The position numbers and the translations under genes are program-made. From Planctomycetota bacterium (GTDB taxonomy: Bacteria; Planctomycetota; Phycisphaerae; WQYP01), in the NCBI GenBank assembly GCA_021838985.1, contig JAKCCC010000001.1:1-23418 (forward strand): 23,418 nt of DNA, written 5' to 3'. Of this stretch, positions 15,099-22,416 are shown piece after piece. Numbering within the stretch: the stretch's first letter is position 1; every line of letters begins with the position of its first letter. The notes below the pieces were generated by a model. The model was not told the origin of the DNA. It worked only from the letters and a program-made list of their open reading frames with translations, and did not search any database.

Positions 15099-15892
15099 CA
15101 CTGGCCGGCTCCCGTTTTTTTCGTGATTCGCCTTCGCTTTTTAGAACCGCTGACACCGGTGACCGCGCCCTTCGGCCGGGCGGGTTCCTGCGCCGCTGCT
15201 TTTTTGGCTTGCGGCTTGGCGGTCGAACGCTTCCGGCGCGGCCGCGCTGGAGAATCCTCGGCCGGCGAAGTCGCCGAAATTTCCACTTCCATGACCGCGG
15301 ATTCCGCTGGGAGTTTCTCCTCGGCTGGGGCACGCTCATTCCACATCATTTGTGCTTCCGCGAGTTCTTCGACATTTTCATCCGCCGCAACGATCTGAGC
15401 TTCCCATTGATCCGCCTCACCCAAGCTTCGGTCCCGCTCCGCTGACGTGACGGCCGCCGCTTTGGTCCCGGCACCCTCGGACGCCGCGCTGGGGGCTGTG
15501 GCTTGAGCCACGGGGGCCTCGCCCGGAGTCTCGCGCCAGCCTAGGCGCGGGCAATCGCCCCACAGCAGCTCCAAGTCGTAGAACTGTCGACTGGTTTCAT
15601 CGAATAGGTGGGCCACGATTTCCACGAAGTCAATGAGGATCCACTTGGCGGTATCGTAGCCATTGCTGCGCCACGCCTTAAAGCCGCTGGCTTTGCCCAG
15701 GGCGGCCAAGGCCTCCCCCGCCGTGCGCATTTGCCGCGGGGAAATGCCGGTGGCAATCAAAAAAAACTTGGCCACGGGCGAGCGCCGGCGAACATCCAAC
15801 AGCACCACGTCGCGGCAGCGTGTGTCGGCCGCGAGCCGGGCGAGTGCCATCGCCACATCCAAGGCGTTATCCGCCGCTCCAACCTCGCGCAT
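15098..15892 (-). CDS. rsfS: Ribosomal silencing factor RsfS with long C-terminal extension
   Basis: RsfS binds ribosomal protein L14 and blocks subunit joining when nutrients are scarce. Residues 1-118 are the RsfS domain: DVVLLDVRRRSPVAKFFLIATG, SNGYDTAKWILIDFVEIVAHLFDE and RQFYDLELLWGD, all standard. Known RsfS proteins usually stop near here, at about 105-130 residues. This one continues to 264, with an acidic Ala/Glu-rich stretch (about 145-210) and then a Lys/Arg/Ala-rich tail reminiscent of histone-H1-like tails. The ATG at 15892 has AAGGTG six bases ahead; a GTG at 15901 is an alternative. The stop overlaps the argS start, and arfB ends 28 bp upstream. The domain call is secure; the role of the tail is unknown. 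Confidence 0.93.
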   Translation of the reverse strand: MREVGAADNALDVAMALARLAADTRCRDVVLLDVRRRSPVAKFFLIATGISPRQMRTAGEALAALGKASGFKAWRSNGYDTAKWILIDFVEIVAHLFDETSRQFYDLELLWGDCPRLGWRETPGEAPVAQATAPSAASEGAGTKAAAVTSAERDRSLGEADQWEAQIVAADENVEELAEAQMMWNERAPAEEKLPAESAVMEVEISATSPAEDSPARPRRKRSTAKPQAKKAAAQEPARPKGAVTGVSGSKKRRRITKKTGAGQ

Positions 15893-15920
15893 GTCTTGCA
15901 CCTTCTCACCGCCTTCGGGC

Positions 15921-16388
15921 CTACCACGCCGCCCGGGCCTCGTGCCGTTGCTGCTTAATGACGGAACGGGCCTTTTTTCGTTCCAGACGTCGCCGCTCGC
16001 TGGCGGCGGTCGGATGCGATTGGCGCCTGATCTTCGGTTCCACCAAAGCCCGTTCGATCAGACCGCGCAGCCGGGCCACACAGGTCCGCCGATTGGCCTC
16101 CTGCGTACGTTCGCTGCCGCTGACCAAAACCAAACATCCGGCGGCGTCGACCGCCCGCCCGGCCAACCGCAAAAGACGTGTGCGTGCCCGCTCGGACAAG
16201 CCGTGTAAATCATCCGGATGGATGCGCAGCTCCGTTTTCGTGTTCACTTTATTGACATTTTGCCCCCCCGGCCCACCCGACCGCGAAAAGCCGAACTGCA
16301 GGTGGCCTTTATCCGCCCACACACTCCGGCCCAGCGTCACACCGGGAAGAACCGGCGCCAGGCTTTTGCTGTCACCTTTTTCCACCAT
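15921..16388 (-). CDS. arfB: Ribosome-rescue peptidyl-tRNA hydrolase ArfB
   Basis: ArfB (YaeJ) enters stalled ribosomes that lack a stop codon and hydrolyses peptidyl-tRNA. The 155-residue protein has the release-factor catalytic domain with GGQ at 41-43 in RSGGPGGQNVNKVNTKTELR. It lacks the codon-recognition domains of RF1/RF2, and ends in a basic tail (ERRRLERKKARSVIKQQRHEARAAW region) of the kind that fills the empty mRNA channel. The ATG at 16388 has GGGGA about 8 nt ahead. It is first in a probable operon with rsfS, argS and hemC, so three of the four genes concern the ribosome or tRNA. Length and motif order fit ArfB better than RF1/RF2 fragments. Confidence 0.93.
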   Translation of the reverse strand: MVEKGDSKSLAPVLPGVTLGRSVWADKGHLQFGFSRSGGPGGQNVNKVNTKTELRIHPDDLHGLSERARTRLLRLAGRAVDAAGCLVLVSGSERTQEANRRTCVARLRGLIERALVEPKIRRQSHPTAASERRRLERKKARSVIKQQRHEARAAW

Positions 16389-16618
16389 GCGGCCATTCCC
16401 CGAACCCTACCGCAGCCAGCCAGAGATCCGTATCATAATCTTCGCGTTTCTTCGCGTCGCGCAAAGATTTTGGTCGCCAGGGAATCCCCGGTATTCCAGC
16501 CGAAACCCCACTCCCGGCGGAGATCACCCCGGCGACTCTTCGACGCGGGGGCTCTCTATTGGGTTGCGGCTTAATTTAGTCGCCATGGCGACCAGGGCGC
16601 GCTGGACCATAGTCCATT
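16389..16618. other. Spacer between the GT87-like gene and arfB, palindromes and repeats
   Basis: This 230-bp stretch has no gene. It contains a perfect 14-bp palindrome GTCGCCATGGCGAC (16579-16592), a small hairpin TGGAC/GTCCA (16603-16616) just past the GT87-like gene's stop, and a 10-bp repeat listed separately. On the plus strand the small hairpin is followed by TTTTACTTTC, but no plus-strand gene ends here. Confidence 0.5.
16441..16460. repeat. Two tandem 10-bp units (TTCGCGTYKC)
   Basis: TTCGCGTTTC is followed directly by TTCGCGTCGC and then GCAAAGATTT. From memory, strings such as CTTTGCG...CGCGAAG occur between genes in many environmental bacterial genomes. This is recall, not a search result. 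Confidence 0.45.
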
Positions 16619-17983
16619 TTACTTTCTTCCGCCTGTTACCATCCGCTCCGGGTTCATAGCCATGGTTTCCTCCTGCGCCACCGCTTCGGACCGGCGGGCG
16701 CCGCCGGCCGTCAGAATAGCCAGCACCAGCAGTATACCAGCCAATAACGCCGGATCGGCGGTTCGTCCATAGTTCGCCGCATGCGGGCCGAAAATCTTGA
16801 CGATATCGGAGGTCAATAACATCAGCACCGCGGCCGCGACCAGCGCCAAAGTCGCGCGCCACGCCGCCGCTTTTCGGACCAGAGGATCCGCCACAATCAT
16901 CGCCGTCGCCAGCAAGGTCAGGATTAGCGTCACATAGTCCGGCACCCACGCCCATTCCTCGGCCCAGAGCATAAACGCCGCGACGGCGCCGATTTCCAGG
17001 ACATAGCGTGGGCAGCGCAGGCTAGGCAGCCGTCGCCGCATCCAGAACAGACCAAGCCCGCCTATAACCACCAACACGGCTCGAATAAGCCCTTCCGCCG
17101 CAGGACGGCTTAAGGCCAGGACGTTGACAAAGTAATTCTTATGCACACCCTGGTGGTATGTGGTAAACGCCGGCACGTGGCAGATCAGGCGCAACAGAAA
17201 ACTGGGCAGCGACTCTCCTTGCGGCACTTTTACCGCCCCCTGAAAAATATACGGTAAAATCATCACCCGCAAATATTGCTGATTCCACAAAACCGCCTGC
17301 GGCCAGCCCACGGCGATGGTCAGCGGCAAATAGAGCCACAAGACAATGCCGACCGCCATCGCCGCCCCAGCGCGCCAGCGCCGCCTCCAGAGCAGATAGA
17401 TCAGAAAAATAATCGGCGTCACTTTAATGCACACCGCCAGCGCCAGGGACAGTCCGCCCAGTGCATCCCCTAAAGGGTCCTCCCTCTGCACCAACCAAAG
17501 CCCCAGCATCATCGGCGCGAGCATCAGCAAGTTCATCTGCCCCTCCTGCATATCGCCGATGACCGGCCACATCCAGGCCAGAATCGCCAGCAGCAGGGGC
17601 AGCGCGGTAATCCGCCCGCCCGCCCGGCGAATCATTCCTAGACCACAATAAAGAATCACCGCCACCAACAGCAGCTTCATCAGCACCCATACGAACTGGG
17701 CGCTCGGAAACGAGAGCAGGGAAAACGGCGATAGCAGAAGAATAGTCACCGGTGGCATGGGCCAGCGGGTGTTGTGGATCGCCATATGCTTAAAGAGCAA
17801 CTTCGGCAACAGGAGCAGCCAGCGGTTAAAGTCATTGATATCGGTAGGATGCGCGCTCGAGAGGCTGTTGAGCTGACGATCAAAGGCCTGGACCGCCAGG
17901 GTTGCCGCGATAATCACCGCTCCGGCCCAGCCCCCCAGTGCCCACCACGCGGGACCGCGAGCGGCGTTCGATTGGTCTTCCAT
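16619..17983 (-). CDS. GT87-like (DUF2029) integral membrane mannosyltransferase-type protein
   Basis: This 454-residue multi-pass protein resembles the DUF2029/GT87 group of polyprenyl-phosphate-dependent glycosyltransferases, which work on the outer face of the inner membrane. After helix 1 there is an acidic loop (HPTDINDF, 45-52) of the kind that holds the catalytic Asp. Then come DMQEGQMNLLML (144-155, family pattern GQ-x-N) and AVCIKVTPIIF (183-193, family pattern K-x-x-P). About ten to twelve hydrophobic segments are present. The ATG at 17983 has AAAGGG four bases ahead. It is transcribed away from galM. The acceptor and sugar are unknown. The family call is good, the chemistry only inferred. 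Confidence 0.82.
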   Translation of the reverse strand: MEDQSNAARGPAWWALGGWAGAVIIAATLAVQAFDRQLNSLSSAHPTDINDFNRWLLLLPKLLFKHMAIHNTRWPMPPVTILLLSPFSLLSFPSAQFVWVLMKLLLVAVILYCGLGMIRRAGGRITALPLLLAILAWMWPVIGDMQEGQMNLLMLAPMMLGLWLVQREDPLGDALGGLSLALAVCIKVTPIIFLIYLLWRRRWRAGAAMAVGIVLWLYLPLTIAVGWPQAVLWNQQYLRVMILPYIFQGAVKVPQGESLPSFLLRLICHVPAFTTYHQGVHKNYFVNVLALSRPAAEGLIRAVLVVIGGLGLFWMRRRLPSLRCPRYVLEIGAVAAFMLWAEEWAWVPDYVTLILTLLATAMIVADPLVRKAAAWRATLALVAAAVLMLLTSDIVKIFGPHAANYGRTADPALLAGILLVLAILTAGGARRSEAVAQEETMAMNPERMVTGGRK

Positions 17984-18053
17984 CTTGCCCTTTCTCTATG
18001 CGCGGCCTTTTCGTCGTTCGCCGCAGCGTCCGGATTTACCGCCCATCTGGACT

Positions 18054-18059
18054 ATTATA
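18054..18059 (-). promoter_or_regulatory. Candidate -10 box for the GT87-like gene
   Basis: TATAAT on the minus strand is a perfect -10, about 70 bp ahead of the ATG. No -35 is recognisable at 16-18 bp, so it is only a candidate. Confidence 0.3.
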
Positions 18060-18076
18060 GACCGGGACCAGCGAAT

Positions 18077-18191
18077 GGGTGTGGCCATATTTCGTGGCAA
18101 ACGCCAACCACCGGCCATAGCGTTAAACCTCCAACCGTCTTAACGGCGGCATTTATGCCGCGCGTCCTTGCCACAAAGTCTGGCCACACCC
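18077..18191. repeat. 115-bp structured element with 24-bp inverted arms
   Basis: The two ends are inverted copies: 18077-18100 and 18168-18191 pair at 21 of 24 positions, including a perfect outer 11 bp (GGGTGTGGCCA with TGGCCACACCC) and a perfect inner 7 bp (GTGGCAA with TTGCCAC). ACGC (18101-18104) can also pair with GCGT (18162-18165) across a 2-nt bulge. Inside are two perfect 6-bp hairpins with no gap between them: CGTTAA/TTAACG (18121-18145, 13-nt loop) and GCGGCA/TGCCGC (18146-18161, loop TTTA). This resembles a three-way junction. It lies wholly upstream of the galM promoter and is divergent from the GT87-like gene. It may be a small RNA, a MITE- or REPIN-like element, or a DNA operator. 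No flanking target duplication is evident. Confidence 0.7.
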
Positions 18192-18217
18192 TGCAAGACC
18201 GTCAAGTCCAAAGTGAT

Positions 18218-18246
18218 TTGACATTTCCGAACCGCAATTTGATAAT
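18218..18246 (+). promoter_or_regulatory. Near-consensus sigma70 promoter of galM
   Basis: TTGACA (18218-18223, perfect), a 17-bp spacer and GATAAT (18241-18246, five of six) form the best promoter in the window. Transcription is expected at about 18253-18254, where the ATG of galM lies, so the mRNA should be leaderless. An earlier in-frame ATG at 18245 is inside the -10 and would not be transcribed. Confidence 0.75.
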
Positions 18247-18253
18247 GCCCACC

Positions 18254-19291
18254 ATGCGCATCGAACCGAGCCATTTCGGCCAAACCTCGGAGGGCACGCC
18301 GGTAAAACTTTTTACGCTGGAGGATGGCCATGGTCTGAAGGTGAAGGTGATTTCTTACGGCGCCATCCTTACAGAATTACACACGCCGGATCGGCGCGGC
18401 CAAACCGCTGACGTCGTACTGGGTTTCGCCGAGTTGGCCCCTTATCTCGGGCCACACCCCTATTTCGGCGCCGTGGTCGGACGGGTGGCCAACCGAATCG
18501 CGGGGGCGGCCTTCACTCATCGCGGCAAGACGTATTCCCTCACCGCCAACAACGGACGCCATTCGCTGCACGGCGGCCCCACCGGCATGGCCAGGCGCCT
18601 CTGGACGGCCCAAGATCGCTCTTCTCGGACCACCCCGGCGGTCGAATTTAGCTATAAGAGTCCTGATAAAGAGGAGGGCTTTCCGGGTAATCTCGAGGTC
18701 CGGGCCACCTACAGCCTGCCCGAAAAAGGCACGCTGCGCCTGGAGATGACGGCACGGTCGGATCAAAACACCCCGGTCAATTTGACCAATCACAGTTATT
18801 TTAATCTGCGCGGCGCCGGCCAGGGAAACATTCTGGATCACGAACTTTTTCTGGCGGCTGACTTCTACACCCCTGGCGATGCCGAGCTGATTCCCACTGG
18901 GGAAATTCGGCGCGTCGCCGGCACGCCTTTCGATTTCACTGAAGCCAAGCCGGTGGGCCGGGATATCCAGCGGGTGCCCGGCGGTTATGACTGCAATTTT
19001 GTACTGCGCGGCGGCCCGGACGAGTTGCGCCTGGCGGCGCGCCTGCGCGATCGGCCTAGCGGCCGCGTAATGGAAGTATGGACCACGCAGCCAGGGATTC
19101 AGCTTTACACGGGAAATTTCCTCAACGGCTCGCTGCGCGGCATCGGCGGGGTTTACCCCCAGTACGCCGGCTTGTGTCTCGAAACCCAGCACTTTCCCGA
19201 TGCGCTGCACTTCAGCCATTTTCCCTCGATCCTACTGACGCCCCCGCATGAATATCGGCACGTGGTGGAATATCGCTTCAGCGCCGATTAA
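18254..19291 (+). CDS. galM: Aldose 1-epimerase (galactose mutarotase)
   Basis: GalM interconverts alpha and beta anomers of galactose and other aldoses. The 345-residue protein has GRVANRIAGAAF (R81), NNGRHSLHGG with H106, NLTNHSYFNL with the acid H180, GGYDCNF with D246, VWTTQPGIQLYTGN, and CLETQHFPDA with the base E310, followed by FPSILLTPPHEY. All catalytic residues are present. No signal peptide is obvious, so it is probably cytoplasmic. The start at 18254 is chosen because the promoter places transcription there; 18245 is the alternative, and the frame is open further upstream. There is no ribosome site ahead of either. The DUF89 gene follows after 76 bp. No other Leloir-pathway gene is nearby. 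Confidence 0.95.
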   Translation: MRIEPSHFGQTSEGTPVKLFTLEDGHGLKVKVISYGAILTELHTPDRRGQTADVVLGFAELAPYLGPHPYFGAVVGRVANRIAGAAFTHRGKTYSLTANNGRHSLHGGPTGMARRLWTAQDRSSRTTPAVEFSYKSPDKEEGFPGNLEVRATYSLPEKGTLRLEMTARSDQNTPVNLTNHSYFNLRGAGQGNILDHELFLAADFYTPGDAELIPTGEIRRVAGTPFDFTEAKPVGRDIQRVPGGYDCNFVLRGGPDELRLAARLRDRPSGRVMEVWTTQPGIQLYTGNFLNGSLRGIGGVYPQYAGLCLETQHFPDALHFSHFPSILLTPPHEYRHVVEYRFSAD

Positions 19292-19340
19292 CCCCTGGCC
19301 TCGGACCACTGGTGCGTCCTTTAAGTTTTTCCGTTCCGCT

Positions 19341-19361
19341 TTTTACCTTTTACTGTTTACT
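19341..19361 (+). repeat. Three tandem 7-bp units before the DUF89 gene
   Basis: TTTTACC, TTTTACT and GTTTACT follow one another and end 6 nt before the ATG at 19368. The whole region from 19322 to 19367 is pyrimidine-rich and has no Shine-Dalgarno sequence. Confidence 0.5.
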
Positions 19362-19367
19362 TTCGTC

Positions 19368-20429
19368 ATGCCCATCTTCAGCCTGCTCCACGATCCGACC
19401 AACTATTACCCCTGCACGCAGAATATGCTTACGGATCAACCGTTCCGTGAATTCTGGCTGGATTACATCGTCTCCCACACGGTCACGCTGATCGTTCCCC
19501 TCGCGGAACAAACCTACGGTCCGAATGGCGCCGTCCAGGCCCGGGCCTGCGCTGCGGATCTGACCAGCCAGATGGAACGCCTCCGCCGTCAACCGGACTT
19601 TTACGGCGAGCTAAATCTGCAGACCCTGGCTAGCCTCCGCCAAACCTGCCTGCGCCATTACGGCATCCCCGATCCATTTCTGGTCAGCAAACAGCGCGAG
19701 AATAGGGCGATGCTGGCGCTATATCCGGCCGTCATTGCGGACCTTGACCGCTGTACGGATCCCGCAAAGACTTTGCAGCTTCTGGTGGAAGGCGTTTTCG
19801 CCGGGAACATTTTCGATTTAGGCGCCTCGGCCACCGCTGGGCAATTTGCTGATACCTCGCCGGATTTTCTGAAAGTTCGCGCCTCTTTGGCCGACCGGCG
19901 CCCATGGTTGGTCGACCATTTTGATGCGTTTGCGCCACGTCTACTGCGGGGTGACTATCATAAAACGCTGTTTTTCATGGACAATGCCGGCAGTGATGCG
20001 ATTCTGGGGGTGCTACCTCTGGCCCGCTGGCTCGCCCGCCGCGGCGGCACGGTTTGCCTGCTGGCCAATGAAGCACCGGCACTTAACGACATTACCATTG
20101 CGGAGTTGCGGGCCGTGCTGGACCGGACCTCGGACGTGGATCCGCTGATGCGCGAACTGCTGGCGGCTGGGCGCATCGCCGCCGCTTCCTCCGGCGGCAC
20201 GACACCCCTGCTGGACCTGCGCCAGGTCAGTGACGAATGCAACGCCCAGGCCGCCGACGCCGACCTGCTTTTCTTCGAAGGGATGGGCCGCGGCCTGGAA
20301 AGTAATTTTCGTACGGCCTTCCGCGTGGATACCGTGAAGCTTTGCATGATTAAGGAAGAAATCATCGCCGCCAAACACGGCGGAAAAGTTTTTGACGTTG
20401 TGTTCCGTTTCGACCCGGCGGCTCGTTAG
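19368..20429 (+). CDS. DUF89 metal-dependent phosphatase, plant/PanK4-type
   Basis: This 353-residue protein fits the DUF89 (ARMT1-like) family of damage-control phosphatases, which remove phosphate from harmful or surplus metabolites. Specifically, it resembles subfamily II, which includes plant At2g17340 and the C-terminal 4'-phosphopantetheine phosphatase domain of animal PanK4. Matching blocks are FAGNIFDLGA (144-153), FFMDNAGSDAILGVLPLAR with the metal-binding D205, N206 and D210, LLANEAPALNDITIAEL (N240, D241), and FFEGMGRGLESNF (302-314) followed by KLCMIKEE. No kinase domain is fused. The ATG at 19368 precedes the conserved start, but there is no ribosome site; a pyrimidine-rich leader is present. 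It follows galM by 76 bp, so co-transcription is possible. The family is clear; the substrate is inferred. Confidence 0.87.
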   Translation: MPIFSLLHDPTNYYPCTQNMLTDQPFREFWLDYIVSHTVTLIVPLAEQTYGPNGAVQARACAADLTSQMERLRRQPDFYGELNLQTLASLRQTCLRHYGIPDPFLVSKQRENRAMLALYPAVIADLDRCTDPAKTLQLLVEGVFAGNIFDLGASATAGQFADTSPDFLKVRASLADRRPWLVDHFDAFAPRLLRGDYHKTLFFMDNAGSDAILGVLPLARWLARRGGTVCLLANEAPALNDITIAELRAVLDRTSDVDPLMRELLAAGRIAAASSGGTTPLLDLRQVSDECNAQAADADLLFFEGMGRGLESNFRTAFRVDTVKLCMIKEEIIAAKHGGKVFDVVFRFDPAAR

Positions 20430-20793
20430 ATCCCAGCTGGCTAAGTGGTGATTTTCCGCTACAGGAGAGCTGTATTGGGATACCCGAAAGGGTTTACCGA
20501 TTTCAGCGACCGATGCCGCCACAGGCCCGCTTGCGGCCTGGCACTCCGCGCCCCGCCACACACCGACGTTCCCCCGAAATGTAAAGGTTATTTCCTGATA
20601 ACCCCATACCATTCCGGCCCGTAAACGGTTACAAGCTATTTTCGCTCCCTGCCCTCGGGAGGCGCCGCTTCTGACGCGGCAAACGGACTCGCTTCACCGG
20701 CCGCCAGCGCCGTGGCCGAACTTGCCTCCCCCTCCGAAACCATCGGTGCGGCCGAAATCACCCTCCACCCCGCGCCAAGGATTGATCGCGGCG
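20430..20793. other. Gene-free stretch between converging DUF89 and SH3b genes
   Basis: I find no gene in these 364 bp. Small hairpins occur, such as CAGGCC/GGCCTG (20522-20540, 7-nt loop) and a GAAA-loop hairpin ACCC/GGGT just beyond the DUF89 stop. Neither has a T-run, so neither is a typical terminator, although the convergent position makes a terminator function plausible. Confidence 0.55.
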
Positions 20794-22287
20794 TCAGCCG
20801 GCGGCGGGGGTCGTGGTATCGCTGGGCGTACCACTTGTAGCGCGGCGAATTTTTGGCGTTGGTAGAAGCGTGGCGCTGGCGGCCTGGATGATTCGCACGG
20901 TCAGGCCCGTTTTACCCGTAATGATCCCTTTTACGCCAATATACAGCCCAAGCAGTTTGGACAAAGCGATCTTGTTGGTGGGTTCAAGATACGCGATTAC
21001 CCGACCGGTGCGGGGATCCACCAGCGCGTAATTCTTTGTCGCCAGGCTGGTTCGCAAAACCCCTTTCGCCAGGAAGGGCGACCGCACCATCAGCTTGGCC
21101 AGGGCCTTTTGCGATTGCTTCCACTGCTTCTGCCACGGGCGGATCAACTTTGAGACGGACTCACTCTTGCTGGTGGTAAGAGCCAACTGCCGCAGCGCTA
21201 TCCGTTTCTTGATCACCTTGCACCACGTCCGCACGTTACCCCGCAGCAAAGCCGGCAGGTGCTGCCGGGCGCACCAACCCTGATATTGTTTAAGCAGCGC
21301 GGCTAATTGGGTTTCCTGCGGCAGCGGCTTGTGAAATTCCAGCACCGTCTGGTGATTCAACCGCTTCAGCTGGGCGTAAATCGTTTGCTCTGATGGCGGG
21401 GGCAAAACGGCGCCCTTGGGCGCCACGTTGGAAACCTTCGAACTAGCTGACGCCAGGCCAGACTGTCGCGCAGCGCTGCCGCCCGGCTCGGTCGCACGCG
21501 CGGTGGATGCCGCGGGGCTGCCGTAGCCACCCCTGGCCGGCCCGGAAAGCGTTGGTAAGCCGGAACCGGTATAACCGGGCGGCATTCTTAGATGCGGCGT
21601 GACATAAATGCTGCCGGCCGCGGCTGGACGCACAAATTGCCCGGCCAGGTACAGCGCGGCGCCAGTTGGGGGCCGGATAATAAAATACTTGCCGGCCTGG
21701 CCGGTAATGGACACCCGCACCCCTTGCCGCACGCGGCCAATGACAGCGTAACGGCTGTGCGGGGTTATAGCGCTGGCCGCACGAAGGTTAATAAAGTTTC
21801 CCTTGACCGTGCCGCTATTGCCGTTGGCCCCAACCTGCACATATTGGCGCGCGATATAACAGCGCGTTCCGGCCGGCGCTTCGATGCGATACCAGTTTCC
21901 CTGCTGGCTCTTGATGCTCGCGACCACCCGGACCAGATCACCGCGTGTTAATTCACCGACCGGATAATAAGCCGTCCCCGGCCCGCTGCGAACATTGACA
22001 TCCGTGGCGGTCACTTCACCAATGAACTTTTTCCTGGCTGGCGCGGCTGGCGCGACCGCTGTCGCTGGTTGCGGTTGCGTGGCCGGCGCGACCGCTGTCA
22101 CTGGTTGCGGTTGCGTGGCCGGCGGCGGCACGAATGGGACGGTCGTGGGCACCGGTGCCAGGGCCGGCGGACCCGAGGCAATGTCACTGCCCGCGGCCAA
22201 CGCCAAGGAGCCTATTCCCAGCGTAGCCAACGTTATGACGGTGCAAGAGATACCGATTTTACGATCGTACCGAAACCTGGCGCCCAT
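20794..22287 (-). CDS. Secreted protein with two SH3b domains
   Basis: This 497-residue exported protein has no known function. Residues 1-32 are a signal peptide (basic start, TVITLATLGIGSLALAA core). A Pro/Ala linker with a 12-residue tandem repeat (ATQPQPVTAVAP, ATQPQPATAVAP) follows. Bacterial SH3 domain 1 is at 88-152 (TDVNVRSGPGTAYYPVGEL ... GNWYRIEAP) and domain 2 at 159-222 (GNFINLRAASA ... YFIIRPPTG). Such domains often bind peptidoglycan. After a low-complexity linker there is a mainly helical region (300-400) and a compact end domain, YALVDPRTGRVIAYL ... YIGVKGIITG (420-457), perhaps OB-like. GAGGAG seven bases ahead of the ATG at 22287 fixes the start. A weak promoter (TTGACG at 22383-22378) may serve it. 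Likely periplasmic or cell-wall associated. Confidence 0.88.
   Translation of the reverse strand: MGARFRYDRKIGISCTVITLATLGIGSLALAAGSDIASGPPALAPVPTTVPFVPPPATQPQPVTAVAPATQPQPATAVAPAAPARKKFIGEVTATDVNVRSGPGTAYYPVGELTRGDLVRVVASIKSQQGNWYRIEAPAGTRCYIARQYVQVGANGNSGTVKGNFINLRAASAITPHSRYAVIGRVRQGVRVSITGQAGKYFIIRPPTGAALYLAGQFVRPAAAGSIYVTPHLRMPPGYTGSGLPTLSGPARGGYGSPAASTARATEPGGSAARQSGLASASSKVSNVAPKGAVLPPPSEQTIYAQLKRLNHQTVLEFHKPLPQETQLAALLKQYQGWCARQHLPALLRGNVRTWCKVIKKRIALRQLALTTSKSESVSKLIRPWQKQWKQSQKALAKLMVRSPFLAKGVLRTSLATKNYALVDPRTGRVIAYLEPTNKIALSKLLGLYIGVKGIITGKTGLTVRIIQAASATLLPTPKIRRATSGTPSDTTTPAAG
22049..22120 (-). repeat. 36-bp tandem duplication inside the SH3b gene
   Basis: Positions 22049-22084 and 22085-22120 are the same 36 bp with one difference (G at 22063, A at 22099). 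They encode the doubled ATQPQP-x-TAVAP unit of the linker. The duplication keeps the frame. Confidence 0.85.
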
Positions 22288-22416
22288 GCCTTTTCTCCTC
22301 GGATGACCCCTTTGAGTCGCTGCCATTCGGCCGCTGTTGGCGGCGTGTCCATTGAACCTAACATCCGGCGCTGCACGCGTCAAGGATTCCGATGGGCTGC
22401 AAATTTCCGGCGTGCC

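Noticed and set aside
16603..16625. Hairpin with T-run after the GT87-like gene
   Set aside because: The T-run is on the plus strand, whereas the gene ending here is on the minus strand.
20470..20510. GAAA-loop hairpin after the DUF89 gene as terminator
   Set aside because: The stem is only 4 bp and no T-run follows.
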